In this document: positions 55,907 through 64,000 of the stretch, piece after piece
Numbering within the stretch: position 1 is the first letter of the stretch
Layout: each line of letters begins with the position of its first letter
DNA from: Anthropogastromicrobium sp052273485
GTDB lineage: Bacteria > Bacillota > Clostridia > Lachnospirales > Lachnospiraceae
Direction: 5' to 3'
Length of the DNA: 64,000 nt
Assembly: GCA_052273485.1 (NCBI GenBank)
Contig: DAVZID010000001.1
Coordinates: 85,374 to 149,373, forward strand
Position numbers and translations under genes: made by a program
Notes under the pieces: generated by a model
Told to the model about the DNA's origin: nothing
The model's database searches: none
Seen by the model: only the letters and a program-made list of their open reading frames with translations

Positions 55907-58534
55907 ATGGCTAAGTGGGTTTACAAGTTCCAGGAAGGCAATGCTTCTATGAGAAATCTTCTCGGAGGCAAGGGCTGCAACCTGGCTGAGATGACCGGTC
56001 TTGGCATGCCGATTCCACAGGGTTTCACAGTAACTACTGAGGCATGTACCGAGTACTATAACTGCGGCAAGAAGATTTCTGATGAGATTCAGCAGCAGAT
56101 TTTCGAGGCTTTAAAGTGGCTGGAGGAGTACAACGGCAAGAAGTTAGGTGACGTAGAGGATCCGTTACTTGTTTCCGTTCGTTCTGGTGCACGTGCATCC
56201 ATGCCAGGTATGATGGATACCATCCTGAACCTGGGTCTGAACGATGTATCTGTTGAAGGCTTCGCAAAGAAGACTGGTAATCCGAGATTTGCTTACGATT
56301 CCTACAGAAGATTCATCCAGATGTTCTCTGATGTCGTTATGGAGGTCCCGAAGAGCCATTTCGAGAAGATCATCGATGAGATCAAGGCTGAGAAGGGTGT
56401 AACCTACGATGTAGAGCTGACCGCTGATGATTTAAAGGAACTGATCGTTCGTTTCAAGAAAGTTTACTTCGATGCAATGGGAACTGACTTCCCACAGGAT
56501 CCGACTGTACAGTTAATGGAGGCTGTAAAGGCTGTATTCCGTTCTTGGGATAATCCGCGTGCTATCGTATACCGTCGTATGAACGATATTCCGGGTGACT
56601 GGGGTACCGCTGTAAACGTACAGACCATGGTATTCGGTAACAAGGGTGAGACATCTGGTACTGGTGTTGCATTTACCCGTAACCCATCTACCGGTGCAAA
56701 GGGTATCTTCGGTGAGTACCTGTTAAACGCACAGGGCGAGGACGTTGTTGCCGGTGTTCGTACACCACAGCCGATCTCTACTCTGGAGCAGGCTATGCCA
56801 GAAGTTTACAAGCAGTTCATGGATCTGGCTACAAATCTTGAGAATCACTTCCATGATATGCAGGATATGGAGTTCACCATCGAGGAAGGCAAGCTGTACT
56901 TCCTGCAGACACGTAACGGTAAGAGAACCGCTCCGGCTGCTATCAAGATCGCTTGTGATCTGGTAGATGAGGGACAGATTACTCCTGAGGAAGCTGTATG
57001 CCGTATCGAGGCTAAGTCTCTGGATCAGCTGCTTCACCCAACATTCGATACCGCTGCATTAAAGGCTGGCGAGGTTATCGGTTCTGCACTTCCGGCATCT
57101 CCGGGTGCTGCTGCTGGTAAGGTTTACTTTACTGCAGATGAGGCTAAGGCTGCTGGTAAGGGCGGCAGAGGCGAGAGAGTTATCCTGGTTCGTCTTGAGA
57201 CTTCTCCAGAGGATATCGAGGGTATGCATGCATCTCAGGGTATCCTGACTGTTCGTGGTGGTATGACCTCTCACGCAGCAGTAGTTGCACGTGGTATGGG
57301 TACCTGCTGTGTATCTGGTTGCGGCGAGATCAAGATCGACGAGGAGGCTAAGACCTTCGAGTTAGGTGGCTACACATTCCATGAGGGAGATTACATTTCT
57401 CTGGATGGTACTACTGGTAAGATTTATAAGGGCGACATCAAGACCGTTGAGGCATCTGTAGGTGGTGACTTCGGACGTGTTATGGCTTGGGCTGATCAGT
57501 TCAGAAAACTGTCCGTACGTACAAACGCAGATACTCCGGCAGATACTTTAAATGCAGTAAGACTTGGTGCAGAGGGTATCGGTCTTTGCCGTACTGAGCA
57601 TATGTTCTTCGGTGAGGAGAGAATTCCGAAGATCCGTAAGATGATCCTTTCTAAGACTGTTGAGCAGAGAGAGGCTGCATTAGCAGAGCTGCTGCAGTTC
57701 CAGAAGGCTGACTTCAAGGCTATGTATGAGGCTCTTGAGGGACGTCCGATGACAGTTCGTTATTTGGATCCGCCGCTGCATGAGTTCGTTCCAACCGATC
57801 CGGAAGATATCGCAGCACTGGCTAAGGATATGAACCTGACCGTTGAGGAAGTAAAGGCTACTTGCGATTCTCTGCACGAGTTCAACCCGATGATGGGTCA
57901 TCGTGGATGCCGTCTGGCTGTTACCTATCCTGAGATCGCTAAGATGCAGACAAGAGCCGTTATGGAAGCTGCTATCGAGGTTGCACAGGAGAAGGGTTAT
58001 GACATCGTTCCAGAGATCATGATCCCGTTAGTAGGCGAGAAGAAGGAGCTGAAGTTCGTTAAGGATATCGTTGTTGAGGTTGCAGAGCAGGTTAAGAAGG
58101 AAAAGAATTCTGACATGCAGTATCACATCGGTACCATGATCGAGATTCCGCGTGCTGCACTGACCGCTGACAAGATCGCTGAGGAAGCTGAGTTCTTCTC
58201 ATTTGGTACAAACGACCTGACTCAGATGACCTTCGGTTTCTCTCGTGATGATGCAGGTAAGTTCTTAGATTCCTACTACAAGGCTAAGATCTACGAGTCC
58301 GATCCATTTGCAAGACTGGATCAGGAGGGCGTAGGCCAGCTGGTTAAGATGGCAGTTGAGAAGGGACGCGCTACCAGACCGAACTTAAAGTGCGGTATCT
58401 GTGGTGAGCACGGTGGAGATCCGAGTTCCGTAGAGTTCTGCCATAAGGTAGGCTTGAACTATGTTTCTTGCTCACCGTTCCGTGTGCCGATCGCAAGACT
58501 GGCTGCTGCACAGGCTGCATTAAACAATAAGTAA
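55907..58534 (+). CDS. ppdK: Pyruvate, phosphate dikinase
   Basis: An 875-residue enzyme that interconverts PEP + AMP + pyrophosphate with pyruvate + ATP + phosphate. In many anaerobes it runs in glycolysis to gain ATP or in gluconeogenesis. The N-terminal nucleotide domain has L-G-G-K-G-C-N-L-A-E-M near 18-28 and V-S-V-R-S-G-A near 90. The swivelling domain has G-G-M-T-S-H-A-A-V near 450-458 with the phosphorylated histidine. The C-terminal PEP barrel has G-L-C-R-T-E-H-M-F near 560 and a C-G-E-H-G-G near 830. ATG 55907 follows TTTAGGAGG; the longer frame to 55850 is the leader. Codon use is visibly more biased than in neighbours, consistent with high expression. Confidence 0.95.
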   Translation: MAKWVYKFQEGNASMRNLLGGKGCNLAEMTGLGMPIPQGFTVTTEACTEYYNCGKKISDEIQQQIFEALKWLEEYNGKKLGDVEDPLLVSVRSGARASMPGMMDTILNLGLNDVSVEGFAKKTGNPRFAYDSYRRFIQMFSDVVMEVPKSHFEKIIDEIKAEKGVTYDVELTADDLKELIVRFKKVYFDAMGTDFPQDPTVQLMEAVKAVFRSWDNPRAIVYRRMNDIPGDWGTAVNVQTMVFGNKGETSGTGVAFTRNPSTGAKGIFGEYLLNAQGEDVVAGVRTPQPISTLEQAMPEVYKQFMDLATNLENHFHDMQDMEFTIEEGKLYFLQTRNGKRTAPAAIKIACDLVDEGQITPEEAVCRIEAKSLDQLLHPTFDTAALKAGEVIGSALPASPGAAAGKVYFTADEAKAAGKGGRGERVILVRLETSPEDIEGMHASQGILTVRGGMTSHAAVVARGMGTCCVSGCGEIKIDEEAKTFELGGYTFHEGDYISLDGTTGKIYKGDIKTVEASVGGDFGRVMAWADQFRKLSVRTNADTPADTLNAVRLGAEGIGLCRTEHMFFGEERIPKIRKMILSKTVEQREAALAELLQFQKADFKAMYEALEGRPMTVRYLDPPLHEFVPTDPEDIAALAKDMNLTVEEVKATCDSLHEFNPMMGHRGCRLAVTYPEIAKMQTRAVMEAAIEVAQEKGYDIVPEIMIPLVGEKKELKFVKDIVVEVAEQVKKEKNSDMQYHIGTMIEIPRAALTADKIAEEAEFFSFGTNDLTQMTFGFSRDDAGKFLDSYYKAKIYESDPFARLDQEGVGQLVKMAVEKGRATRPNLKCGICGEHGGDPSSVEFCHKVGLNYVSCSPFRVPIARLAAAQAALNNK

Positions 58535-58599
58535 TTCAATATGTGATTTTTATCACAGGGCAAGTGGAATCTGGGTTACTAGGTTCCTTGCCTAGGTAT

Positions 58600-58655
58600 A
58601 AAAAGACCCTTGAGACTTAGGAAAACAAATTCTGAAGTTTCAGGGGTCTTTTGTT
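58600..58655 (+). terminator. Terminator after ppdK
   Basis: AAAAGACCC.TGA.ACTT pairs with AAGT.TCA.GGGTCTTTT, then TGTTG. The long stem lies 65 bases after the stop, and the A-rich left side could also end the convergent ABC transcript. Confidence 0.75.
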
Positions 58656-58688
58656 GTAAAGAGAAAAATCTGAAGAAATTAATTATAT

Positions 58689-60542
58689 CTATTTTTTATA
58701 ATACTGTGCTTGTGCATGCCAAAGTTCATGATACTTACCACTTTCATCAGCAACTAACTCATCATGGCTTCCTCGCTGAAATATCTGTCCGTGGTCAAAT
58801 ACAGCAATTTCATCGCAAAATCGACAGGAGGACAAGCGGTGACTGATATAAATGGCAGTTTTATCCCCAACAAGCTCGTTAAATTTGCTATAAATTTCTG
58901 CTTCAGCAATCGGGTCAAGAGCCGCAGTAGGTTCATCAAGTATAATGATAGGAGCATCTTTATAGAGAGCTCTGGCAAGAGAGATTTTCTGTGCTTCACC
59001 ACCGGAGATTTCTACACCTGTTTCATCAAAATCTTTATATAGACAGGTTTCGATTCCTTCAGGCATTTGTGTAAGCCGGTTTTCAAATCCAGCTTCTTTT
59101 AAGCAGTATTCTACGTATGTTTTATCATAATTCATATTTGTAGCAACGTTTTGCCCAAGGGAAAAGGAAAATAGTCTGAAATCCTGAAATACGACTGAGA
59201 AAATGCTCATATACTCATCATAATTGTATTTTTTGATGTCGATACCATTCAGTAATATTTTACCTTCTGTAGGGTCATATAAGCGGCAAAGAAGTTTGAT
59301 GAAGGTAGTTTTGCCAGAACCATTCATTCCGACGATAGCAAGCCGTTCACCAACACGGAATTTCAAATTTATATGATGCAGAGCATAAACATCTGAACCA
59401 GTATACTTAAATGATACATCCTGAAATTCTATTTCATAATCGTTATCGCCGCCAGTGCAAAAAGCTCTCTTTTCCACCGGTAAGGTACCTTGGTACTTTT
59501 TATTAGGGATATCAAGATAATCAAATAGCTCCTGCAAGTGGGTACAGTAAGCTTCATTGTCACCCAAAATGTACATGAGCTCTTGTACACCTTCCCCCAG
59601 CCGTGACAGGACACCTACATACTGTACGATATGGCCTACACCGAAGGCACCAAAATATGCTTTCAATACTACATACAAATAGCAAACGGCATTTCCAATG
59701 CCAATCGCAAAAGCCGATAAAGATGGTAAAAAGGACATTTTCGCAATCATCTTATTGTCTTCCCTATTGTGTTCCATCATTTTTTCGTGTTCTCGATCAG
59801 CGATGCGCTGCTGTTCATAAATTCGTACATCCTTTGCACGTTCGGGATTCATATACAATTCTCTGCCAAAAAACATGAATGAACGATTGAACCATATGGT
59901 GCCTTCACACCATTTTCTGAACACTTCATTTGCACAAACGGTCATTTTTTGATTGCACAATCCACCCAGCAAAATGGCAATCAGAACAATGAAAATCCAA
60001 AGAGGTGATTCTAACCATATTTTTTCTGATCTTTGTGTAAACAAAGTAATCGTCATAGAAATGGACACGATAATATTTACAGTGGCGGTTACAAGTCCTG
60101 CTGTCCCCCAAACAAGTTGACCAAGCCCATTTCCAAACATGAATAAGTTTTCTTCCGCTTTTTTTCGTTGGTGCTGAATATCTGCATTTTCAAGGTCAGC
60201 ATAATCCATTGACATTTGCTTATCGGAAAAGACTTTCCCAAAAAAATTCCACATTTGAGATTCTTTTTGGTCAGTTATCTTATCAATGGTATTTTTAATT
60301 AGGGCGGCGGTGAGGTTAATGAGCAGAACCGCTACAACATATATGGCAAGTAAATAGGTTCGCTTTTCGCCGGATAGCTCATTGATAATTTGTGCAGAGA
60401 ACCAGATTGTAGCAAACGGCTGAAGCGAGGAAATCAATGCGGAGAACGCTTTGCCTTGCGGTAATCCGGGACAATAGTGCTTAAGAATAGCAAAACCTCG
60501 TCTGGTAATTTGGATGCGTTTCTTGATACTCAGTTTACTCAT
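58689..60542 (-). CDS. ABC exporter half-transporter (membrane + ATPase), second subunit
   Basis: A 617-residue fused protein. Membrane helices occupy about 25-320 (five or six), and the ATPase about 360-600. The latter has Walker A G-M-N-G-S-G-K-T-T near 408, signature I-S-G-G-E-A-Q-K near 513, Walker B I-I-I-L-D-E-P-T near 533 and I-S-H-R-L near 568. It overlaps the upstream partner gene by four bases, so the two probably form a heterodimer in the membrane that exports a peptide, drug or lipid. The promoter before the pair carries LytTR-type repeats matching the adjacent regulator. Substrate unknown. Confidence 0.9.
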   Translation of the reverse strand: MSKLSIKKRIQITRRGFAILKHYCPGLPQGKAFSALISSLQPFATIWFSAQIINELSGEKRTYLLAIYVVAVLLINLTAALIKNTIDKITDQKESQMWNFFGKVFSDKQMSMDYADLENADIQHQRKKAEENLFMFGNGLGQLVWGTAGLVTATVNIIVSISMTITLFTQRSEKIWLESPLWIFIVLIAILLGGLCNQKMTVCANEVFRKWCEGTIWFNRSFMFFGRELYMNPERAKDVRIYEQQRIADREHEKMMEHNREDNKMIAKMSFLPSLSAFAIGIGNAVCYLYVVLKAYFGAFGVGHIVQYVGVLSRLGEGVQELMYILGDNEAYCTHLQELFDYLDIPNKKYQGTLPVEKRAFCTGGDNDYEIEFQDVSFKYTGSDVYALHHINLKFRVGERLAIVGMNGSGKTTFIKLLCRLYDPTEGKILLNGIDIKKYNYDEYMSIFSVVFQDFRLFSFSLGQNVATNMNYDKTYVEYCLKEAGFENRLTQMPEGIETCLYKDFDETGVEISGGEAQKISLARALYKDAPIIILDEPTAALDPIAEAEIYSKFNELVGDKTAIYISHRLSSCRFCDEIAVFDHGQIFQRGSHDELVADESGKYHELWHAQAQYYKK

Positions 60543-62380
60543 GATACAATCTCCTCTCCCTCTGGATGTTCACGATAATATCTTGCCTGTGTTTCAAATA
60601 GCTCAAAGTATTTGCCTTTTAAGGCAAGTAAACAATCGTGAGCCCCTTGTTCGATGATTTCACCGTTTTCAATAAGCAATATGCGCTCACAAAATTGAGT
60701 AGAGGCAAGACGGTGAGAGATGAATACAGTTGTTTTTCCCTTCATGATACAATTATAGATCTCATATAGGTTGCTTTCGGAAATAGGGTCAAGTGCAGCA
60801 GTAGGTTCATCAAGAATCATAACTGGCGCATTTTTATACAGAGCCCTTGCAAGCAGAAGTTTTTGTACCTCTCCGCCGGACAATTCAATTCCATCATCAA
60901 ATATTGTCTTACCATATTCGCTCTGTACTCCATGAGGCAATGCTTCAATTTTTGACAGAAGTCCGGCAGTATGCAGACAGGTCTGTACTTTCTCGTGATC
61001 GATTTGTTCGGAGAGAGACTCTGCAACAATATTTTCAATCGGAACCGGCATAAGAGAGTATTGCTGAAACACTGCAGAAAACAACCGATAGAACTCTTTT
61101 CGATTGTATTCCTTAACATTGACTCCATCGTATAATATTTCTCCCTCGGTTGGGTCTGTCAAACCGCAGATCAGTTTTACCAGTGTTGTCTTGCCGGCAC
61201 CGTTCAATCCCACGATTGCAAGATGCTCGGAGGGATGTATGGTTAGATTGATATTGTGAAGGGTGTCCGTTTGTATGCCCTCATAACGATAACTGACGTT
61301 GCGCAGTTCAATCGTTTTAGGAGCATGATACAGTTTTTTTGTCGTAAGTCCATTGTCGGATTTGAATTTTTCGGGATATTCAAGGTAATTCCGTAGGAAA
61401 TTAAATGACATATTGATTCTGTTCAATATATTAATTTGACCCAGTAAACCACTAAGCCACGCAGAAAAACCAGTGATAATACCAAAATATAGTACAAAAT
61501 CAGCAACATCCATTTTGGATGTTAAAACCATGTAAATAAGATAGGCATATGCAACGCCTTCTCGCAACAAAGAAAGTCCACTGTCTGCCATAGATACACC
61601 AAAGACTTTGGAGCGATATCTTTTATACCAATCATTCAGTCCGGTAATATTGCTCTTATATACTTGGTCAAGCCATACTGCCATATGATAGAGACGGATG
61701 TCTTTTGCAGAACGCAAATCACCGGAAACGTCGCTGATGTAGTTTATCTTTTGACTATAGGCAATTTTTTCATCATTGTGTTTTTCTGCCCATTTTACAA
61801 TATAACCGTTCAGAAAATAACTGAAAATTGTTGTTACTATTAAGAAAAAAACAACAAAGAGGTTGAACTGAGACAACAAACCCAAATACACAGTAAACCC
61901 GAGAAGCCCGGAAAAGAATACAATCAATGTATCGTAGATTTGTGTCAGCGGAGAATAATTACCGTTGCAGCTCCCGAAACTTTCAGATTGTAATTTTCGG
62001 AAATGATCGTTCTCTTGATTTGGATAATCGGTTGTCAATCCTTTGTGTGCCACCATACGAAGGTAGAATGAGTTCATTTTGAAACGATGCCAATAAATCA
62101 TCTTTTCAATAAATTTTTTTGCCGCAGATAATAACGCAATCGAAACTGTGAAAAACAGAGTAACTAAAATCAAATGCTTAGTATTGACATTTTCCGTAAT
62201 CGCCTCAATCACTACTTTGGGTAAAAACGTTGTTAACAATGGCAGAAACAGATTGATCAGTATAGCAATGCTCCCCCATAAGAAAAGGAGCGGATAGCAA
62301 TTTGCTGTGTTTTTCATACAATAGATTACGTTGGAAATTAATGAATACTTGCGATTGTTTAGTCCGTAATCATTTTTCAT
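60539..62380 (-). CDS. ABC exporter half-transporter (membrane + ATPase), first subunit
   Basis: A 613-residue fused protein with membrane helices in about 25-330 and an ATPase in about 360-595. Walker A is G-L-N-G-A-G-K-T-T near 400, the signature L-S-G-G-E-V-Q-K near 501, Walker B M-I-L-D-E-P-T near 522 and the switch F-I-S-H-R-L near 556. Catalytic residues look intact in both subunits. The ATG at 62380 follows AGGAGG. Such tandem exporters next to a GHKL/LytTR two-component pair usually serve bacteriocin or peptide export or resistance. It is first of a two-gene operon. Confidence 0.9.
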   Translation of the reverse strand: MKNDYGLNNRKYSLISNVIYCMKNTANCYPLLFLWGSIAILINLFLPLLTTFLPKVVIEAITENVNTKHLILVTLFFTVSIALLSAAKKFIEKMIYWHRFKMNSFYLRMVAHKGLTTDYPNQENDHFRKLQSESFGSCNGNYSPLTQIYDTLIVFFSGLLGFTVYLGLLSQFNLFVVFFLIVTTIFSYFLNGYIVKWAEKHNDEKIAYSQKINYISDVSGDLRSAKDIRLYHMAVWLDQVYKSNITGLNDWYKRYRSKVFGVSMADSGLSLLREGVAYAYLIYMVLTSKMDVADFVLYFGIITGFSAWLSGLLGQINILNRINMSFNFLRNYLEYPEKFKSDNGLTTKKLYHAPKTIELRNVSYRYEGIQTDTLHNINLTIHPSEHLAIVGLNGAGKTTLVKLICGLTDPTEGEILYDGVNVKEYNRKEFYRLFSAVFQQYSLMPVPIENIVAESLSEQIDHEKVQTCLHTAGLLSKIEALPHGVQSEYGKTIFDDGIELSGGEVQKLLLARALYKNAPVMILDEPTAALDPISESNLYEIYNCIMKGKTTVFISHRLASTQFCERILLIENGEIIEQGAHDCLLALKGKYFELFETQARYYREHPEGEEIVS

Positions 62381-62430
62381 AAATATACACCTCCTGCCAT
62401 CATTCTACTATTTTTCCAAGACACAAACTA

Positions 62431-62468
62431 ATTTTAGCACGAATGGTATGAAATTTGACACGAACGGT
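62431..62468 (-). promoter_or_regulatory. LytTR-type tandem repeats and -10 box before the ABC pair
   Basis: On the minus strand ACCGTTCGT (62468-62460) and ACCATTCGT (62447-62439) are direct repeats with a 12-base gap and a 21-base period. The first fits the LytTR/AgrA site consensus. TAAAAT (62436-62431) follows, and no proper -35 box exists at 17 bases (GTCAAA), consistent with activation. The first repeat overlaps the stop codon of the histidine kinase gene. Confidence 0.72.
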
Positions 62469-63136
62469 TAAAGCGGAAGCATAATCTCTGTGGCAAACAC
62501 GCCATCCTCATTTTGTCGGTTAACAAATCCCTCGTATTTTGCAGCAATGTTATCTATACGCATCAGCCCGAAACCGTGATTCGGACTGTTTTTTGTAGAT
62601 AGATAATGTTTACCTGCTTTTTTTATTTCGCCACCAACGGAATTAGACACAGAAATATAAAGATTACCTTTCAGCATACCAATAAAAACCCGAATAAATC
62701 GTTCATCTTCTTCTCGTTGCTGAATGCAGGCTTCCATTGCATTGTCGAGAAGGTTTCCAATGATAACACATAAGTCAATTTCGGATATATTCAATTCTGG
62801 TGGAACCACAGCTTTAGCATTGACTTTTATTTTCTTGGCTTTAATCAACGACAGTTTGGAATTCAGAATTGCATCAATCATTACATTCCCTGTTTTAATG
62901 ACGGTATCGACAGAGGTTAAATCGTGATTGAGATTTAAGAGGTATTCTTTCGTTTTCTCTTCATCGCCTAACAGTGCAAGCAAAGTTTGAATATGATTGT
63001 GATAATCGTGTCTCCAACCACGCATGGTTTTGTAAATGTTTTGCACTTCATCGCAGTGCTTTGTAATCAGGTCGTTTTGATATTCCGCAATTCGACGATC
63101 AATCATCCGACCAAAGAGTAAATTCATGAGTTTCAT
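62468..63136 (-). CDS. GHKL-domain histidine kinase lacking a sensor region
   Basis: A 222-residue kinase of the AgrC/GHKL type. The phosphorylation box is R-G-W-R-H-D-Y-H-N-H near 40-49. The N box is I-G-N-L-L-D-N-A-M-E-A near 126-136, and the G box is G-F-G-L-M-R-I near 190. AgrC proteins are about 430 residues with six or seven membrane helices at the front; here those are absent, and the protein begins KLMNLLFGRMIDRR just before the dimer helix. It is therefore cytoplasmic and may take its signal from another protein. The start ATG overlaps the regulator stop in TAATG-type coupling. It is a truncated family form with intact catalysis. Confidence 0.87.
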   Translation of the reverse strand: MKLMNLLFGRMIDRRIAEYQNDLITKHCDEVQNIYKTMRGWRHDYHNHIQTLLALLGDEEKTKEYLLNLNHDLTSVDTVIKTGNVMIDAILNSKLSLIKAKKIKVNAKAVVPPELNISEIDLCVIIGNLLDNAMEACIQQREEDERFIRVFIGMLKGNLYISVSNSVGGEIKKAGKHYLSTKNSPNHGFGLMRIDNIAAKYEGFVNRQNEDGVFATEIMLPL

Positions 63137-63849
63137 TACTGTTCACCTCTAAAATATCGGATAAATGCATGATTGACTGTTTGATAATTGTTACGGGAAA
63201 GTGGTACTGTTTCTCCATTATCAAGTATAATATCCGATTTTGAAATACGTTTCATAAATCGTAATCCAACCAGATAAGAACGGTGTGTTCGGATAAATTC
63301 GCTCTCCAGCATTTGCTCAATATCCGAAATGCTTATTCTGACTTCAAAACATCCGTGCAAGGTATGTATCTGACAAAAATGAGAGAGAGCTTCAATATAG
63401 ATAATTTCTCCCAACGGAACACGTAATGACTCGCCATCTACGGTGAAAATCACAGACTTTTCTTTTTTTCCAAGATTTGTTACTGCTTTATCCAAAACAT
63501 CAGACAGCTTTTTAGCACTTACTGGTTTCATCAGGTAGTGAAGAGCTGAAACATCATATCCTTCAGAAATAAAATCAGGGAAACCTGTGATGAACACGAT
63601 TTGGATTGTCTCATTAGTTTGCCGAATCTTTTTTGCCAGACTTACACCATTCATGTCACCCATTTCAATATCCAATAAAAGAATATCGTAATCCTTTTGC
63701 TCAGCGTAATTGAACAGAAAGCTCTCAGCTGAGGGAAATATATTTATCTGTATGGTGTGCTGTCTTTGGGTTGCCCATTGCTGTGTCATATTAAATATAT
63801 AGTTTTGGTCAACGACTGAATCGTCGCAGATTACAATTTTATATTTCAT
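63136..63849 (-). CDS. LytTR-family response regulator (AgrA-like)
   Basis: A 237-residue regulator. The receiver domain (1-125) has the acidic pair at I-C-D-D-S near 7-9, the phosphorylated aspartate in D-I-L-L-L-D-I-E-M-G near 58, and K-P-V near 108. The LytTR DNA-binding domain (about 138-237) has G-E-I-I-Y-I-E-A-L-S-H-F, then F-I-R-T-H-R-S-Y-L-V-G, then V-P-L-S-R-N-N-Y. It is coupled to the kinase gene downstream. The predicted LytTR repeats at 62439-62468 before the ABC genes are its probable targets. The gene is preceded on the minus strand by a poor AGGTTATTTCG site, so the operon may begin outside the window. Confidence 0.9.
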   Translation of the reverse strand: MKYKIVICDDSVVDQNYIFNMTQQWATQRQHTIQINIFPSAESFLFNYAEQKDYDILLLDIEMGDMNGVSLAKKIRQTNETIQIVFITGFPDFISEGYDVSALHYLMKPVSAKKLSDVLDKAVTNLGKKEKSVIFTVDGESLRVPLGEIIYIEALSHFCQIHTLHGCFEVRISISDIEQMLESEFIRTHRSYLVGLRFMKRISKSDIILDNGETVPLSRNNYQTVNHAFIRYFRGEQ

Positions 63850-63886
63850 CGAAATAACCTCGTGTTGTAAAATAAGAACAAGGCGA

Positions 63887-64000
63887 TTACTGAAAGAAGT
63901 TTATATAGAAACCTTCTTCCGGTTCATCACCATCCCAGTCATCGCCTTCAGTTAAAAAATAGTGCATGTCCAAAAGGTCTGAATCAGACATGTTCTTAAC
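63887..64000 (-). CDS. C-terminal part of a small acidic protein (5' end may be outside window)
   Basis: A minus-strand frame ends at TAA 63889-63887, 38 bases before the LytTR regulator gene. From the ATG at 63991 it encodes 34 residues: M-S-D-S-D-L-L-D-M-H-Y-F, an acidic D-D-W-D-G-D-E-P-E-E stretch, and a hydrophobic end G-F-Y-I-N-F-F-Q. Only nine bases lie upstream in the window, and no ribosome site can be seen, so the frame may extend further. It could be the end of a larger gene or a short peptide gene linked to the two-component system. Not recognised. Confidence 0.4.
   Translation of the reverse strand, partial: VKNMSDSDLLDMHYFLTEGDDWDGDEPEEGFYINFFQ

Noticed and set aside
1..64000. 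tRNA, rRNA, insertion sequence, prophage or integrase
   Set aside because: No cloverleaf, rRNA block, transposase or integrase motif was seen on either strand.

Overview
The window looks like chromosome from an anaerobic, probably gut-dwelling Firmicute of the class Clostridia, most likely the family Lachnospiraceae. The basis is: strong AGGAGG-type ribosome sites, low-to-moderate GC, pyruvate phosphate dikinase, DUF4250 and CD3324-type small proteins, plant-polysaccharide enzymes, a CwlC-like amidase, and no respiratory genes. I saw no rRNA, tRNA, CRISPR array or insertion sequence. The species cannot be named from the sequence alone.

Layout. 1-2400: the tail of dnaJ, a GNAT acetyltransferase, a conserved unknown protein, and the decayed end of a MATE transporter gene. 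2600-8200: a DUF5060/DUF4038-type glycoside hydrolase, an ABC-2 exporter with LytTR regulator and DUF3021 membrane protein, and a PAP2 phosphatase-DgkA kinase fusion. 8276-12829: a phasin-like protein, a UbiB/ABC1 kinase and two U32-peptidase-like proteins in one apparent operon. 12843-18266: an alpha/beta hydrolase, an MGDG-synthase-like glycosyltransferase, a YoaK/DUF1275 protein and an XRE-aminotransferase fusion preceded by GTTCAA/TTGAAC operators.

18400-29477 holds the most unusual locus: a four-gene operon of a membrane-anchored VWA protein, a 1230-residue tubulin/FtsZ-like GTPase, a 758-residue membrane protein, and an 827-residue multi-pass protein whose cytoplasmic part looks like a dead MrfA/YprA-type helicase. 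FtsZ-like proteins paired with VWA proteins are known as a predicted membrane-remodelling system. The helicase-like membrane partner is, as far as I know, not described.

29521-43330: nitroreductase, TetR regulator, radical SAM enzyme, secreted unknown, cysteine desulfurase, GH105 hydrolase, a structured leader before a CD3324-family gene, a MATE exporter, the NAD operon pncB-nadD-nadE, and a copper-chaperone-like HMA protein behind a CsoR-type operator. 43351-51600: large XRE regulator, secreted unknown, lrgAB, a sugar-isomerase remnant, a NiCo riboswitch controlling a cation-efflux (CDF) gene, and a ThuA-like/sugar-isomerase pair. 51699-58534: SPOR amidase, nudC, arsR-DUF4250-aroC, and pyruvate phosphate dikinase. 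58689-64000: paired ABC exporters controlled by a LytTR/GHKL two-component system, with tandem LytTR-type sites in the exporter promoter, and the end of a small acidic protein cut by the window edge.
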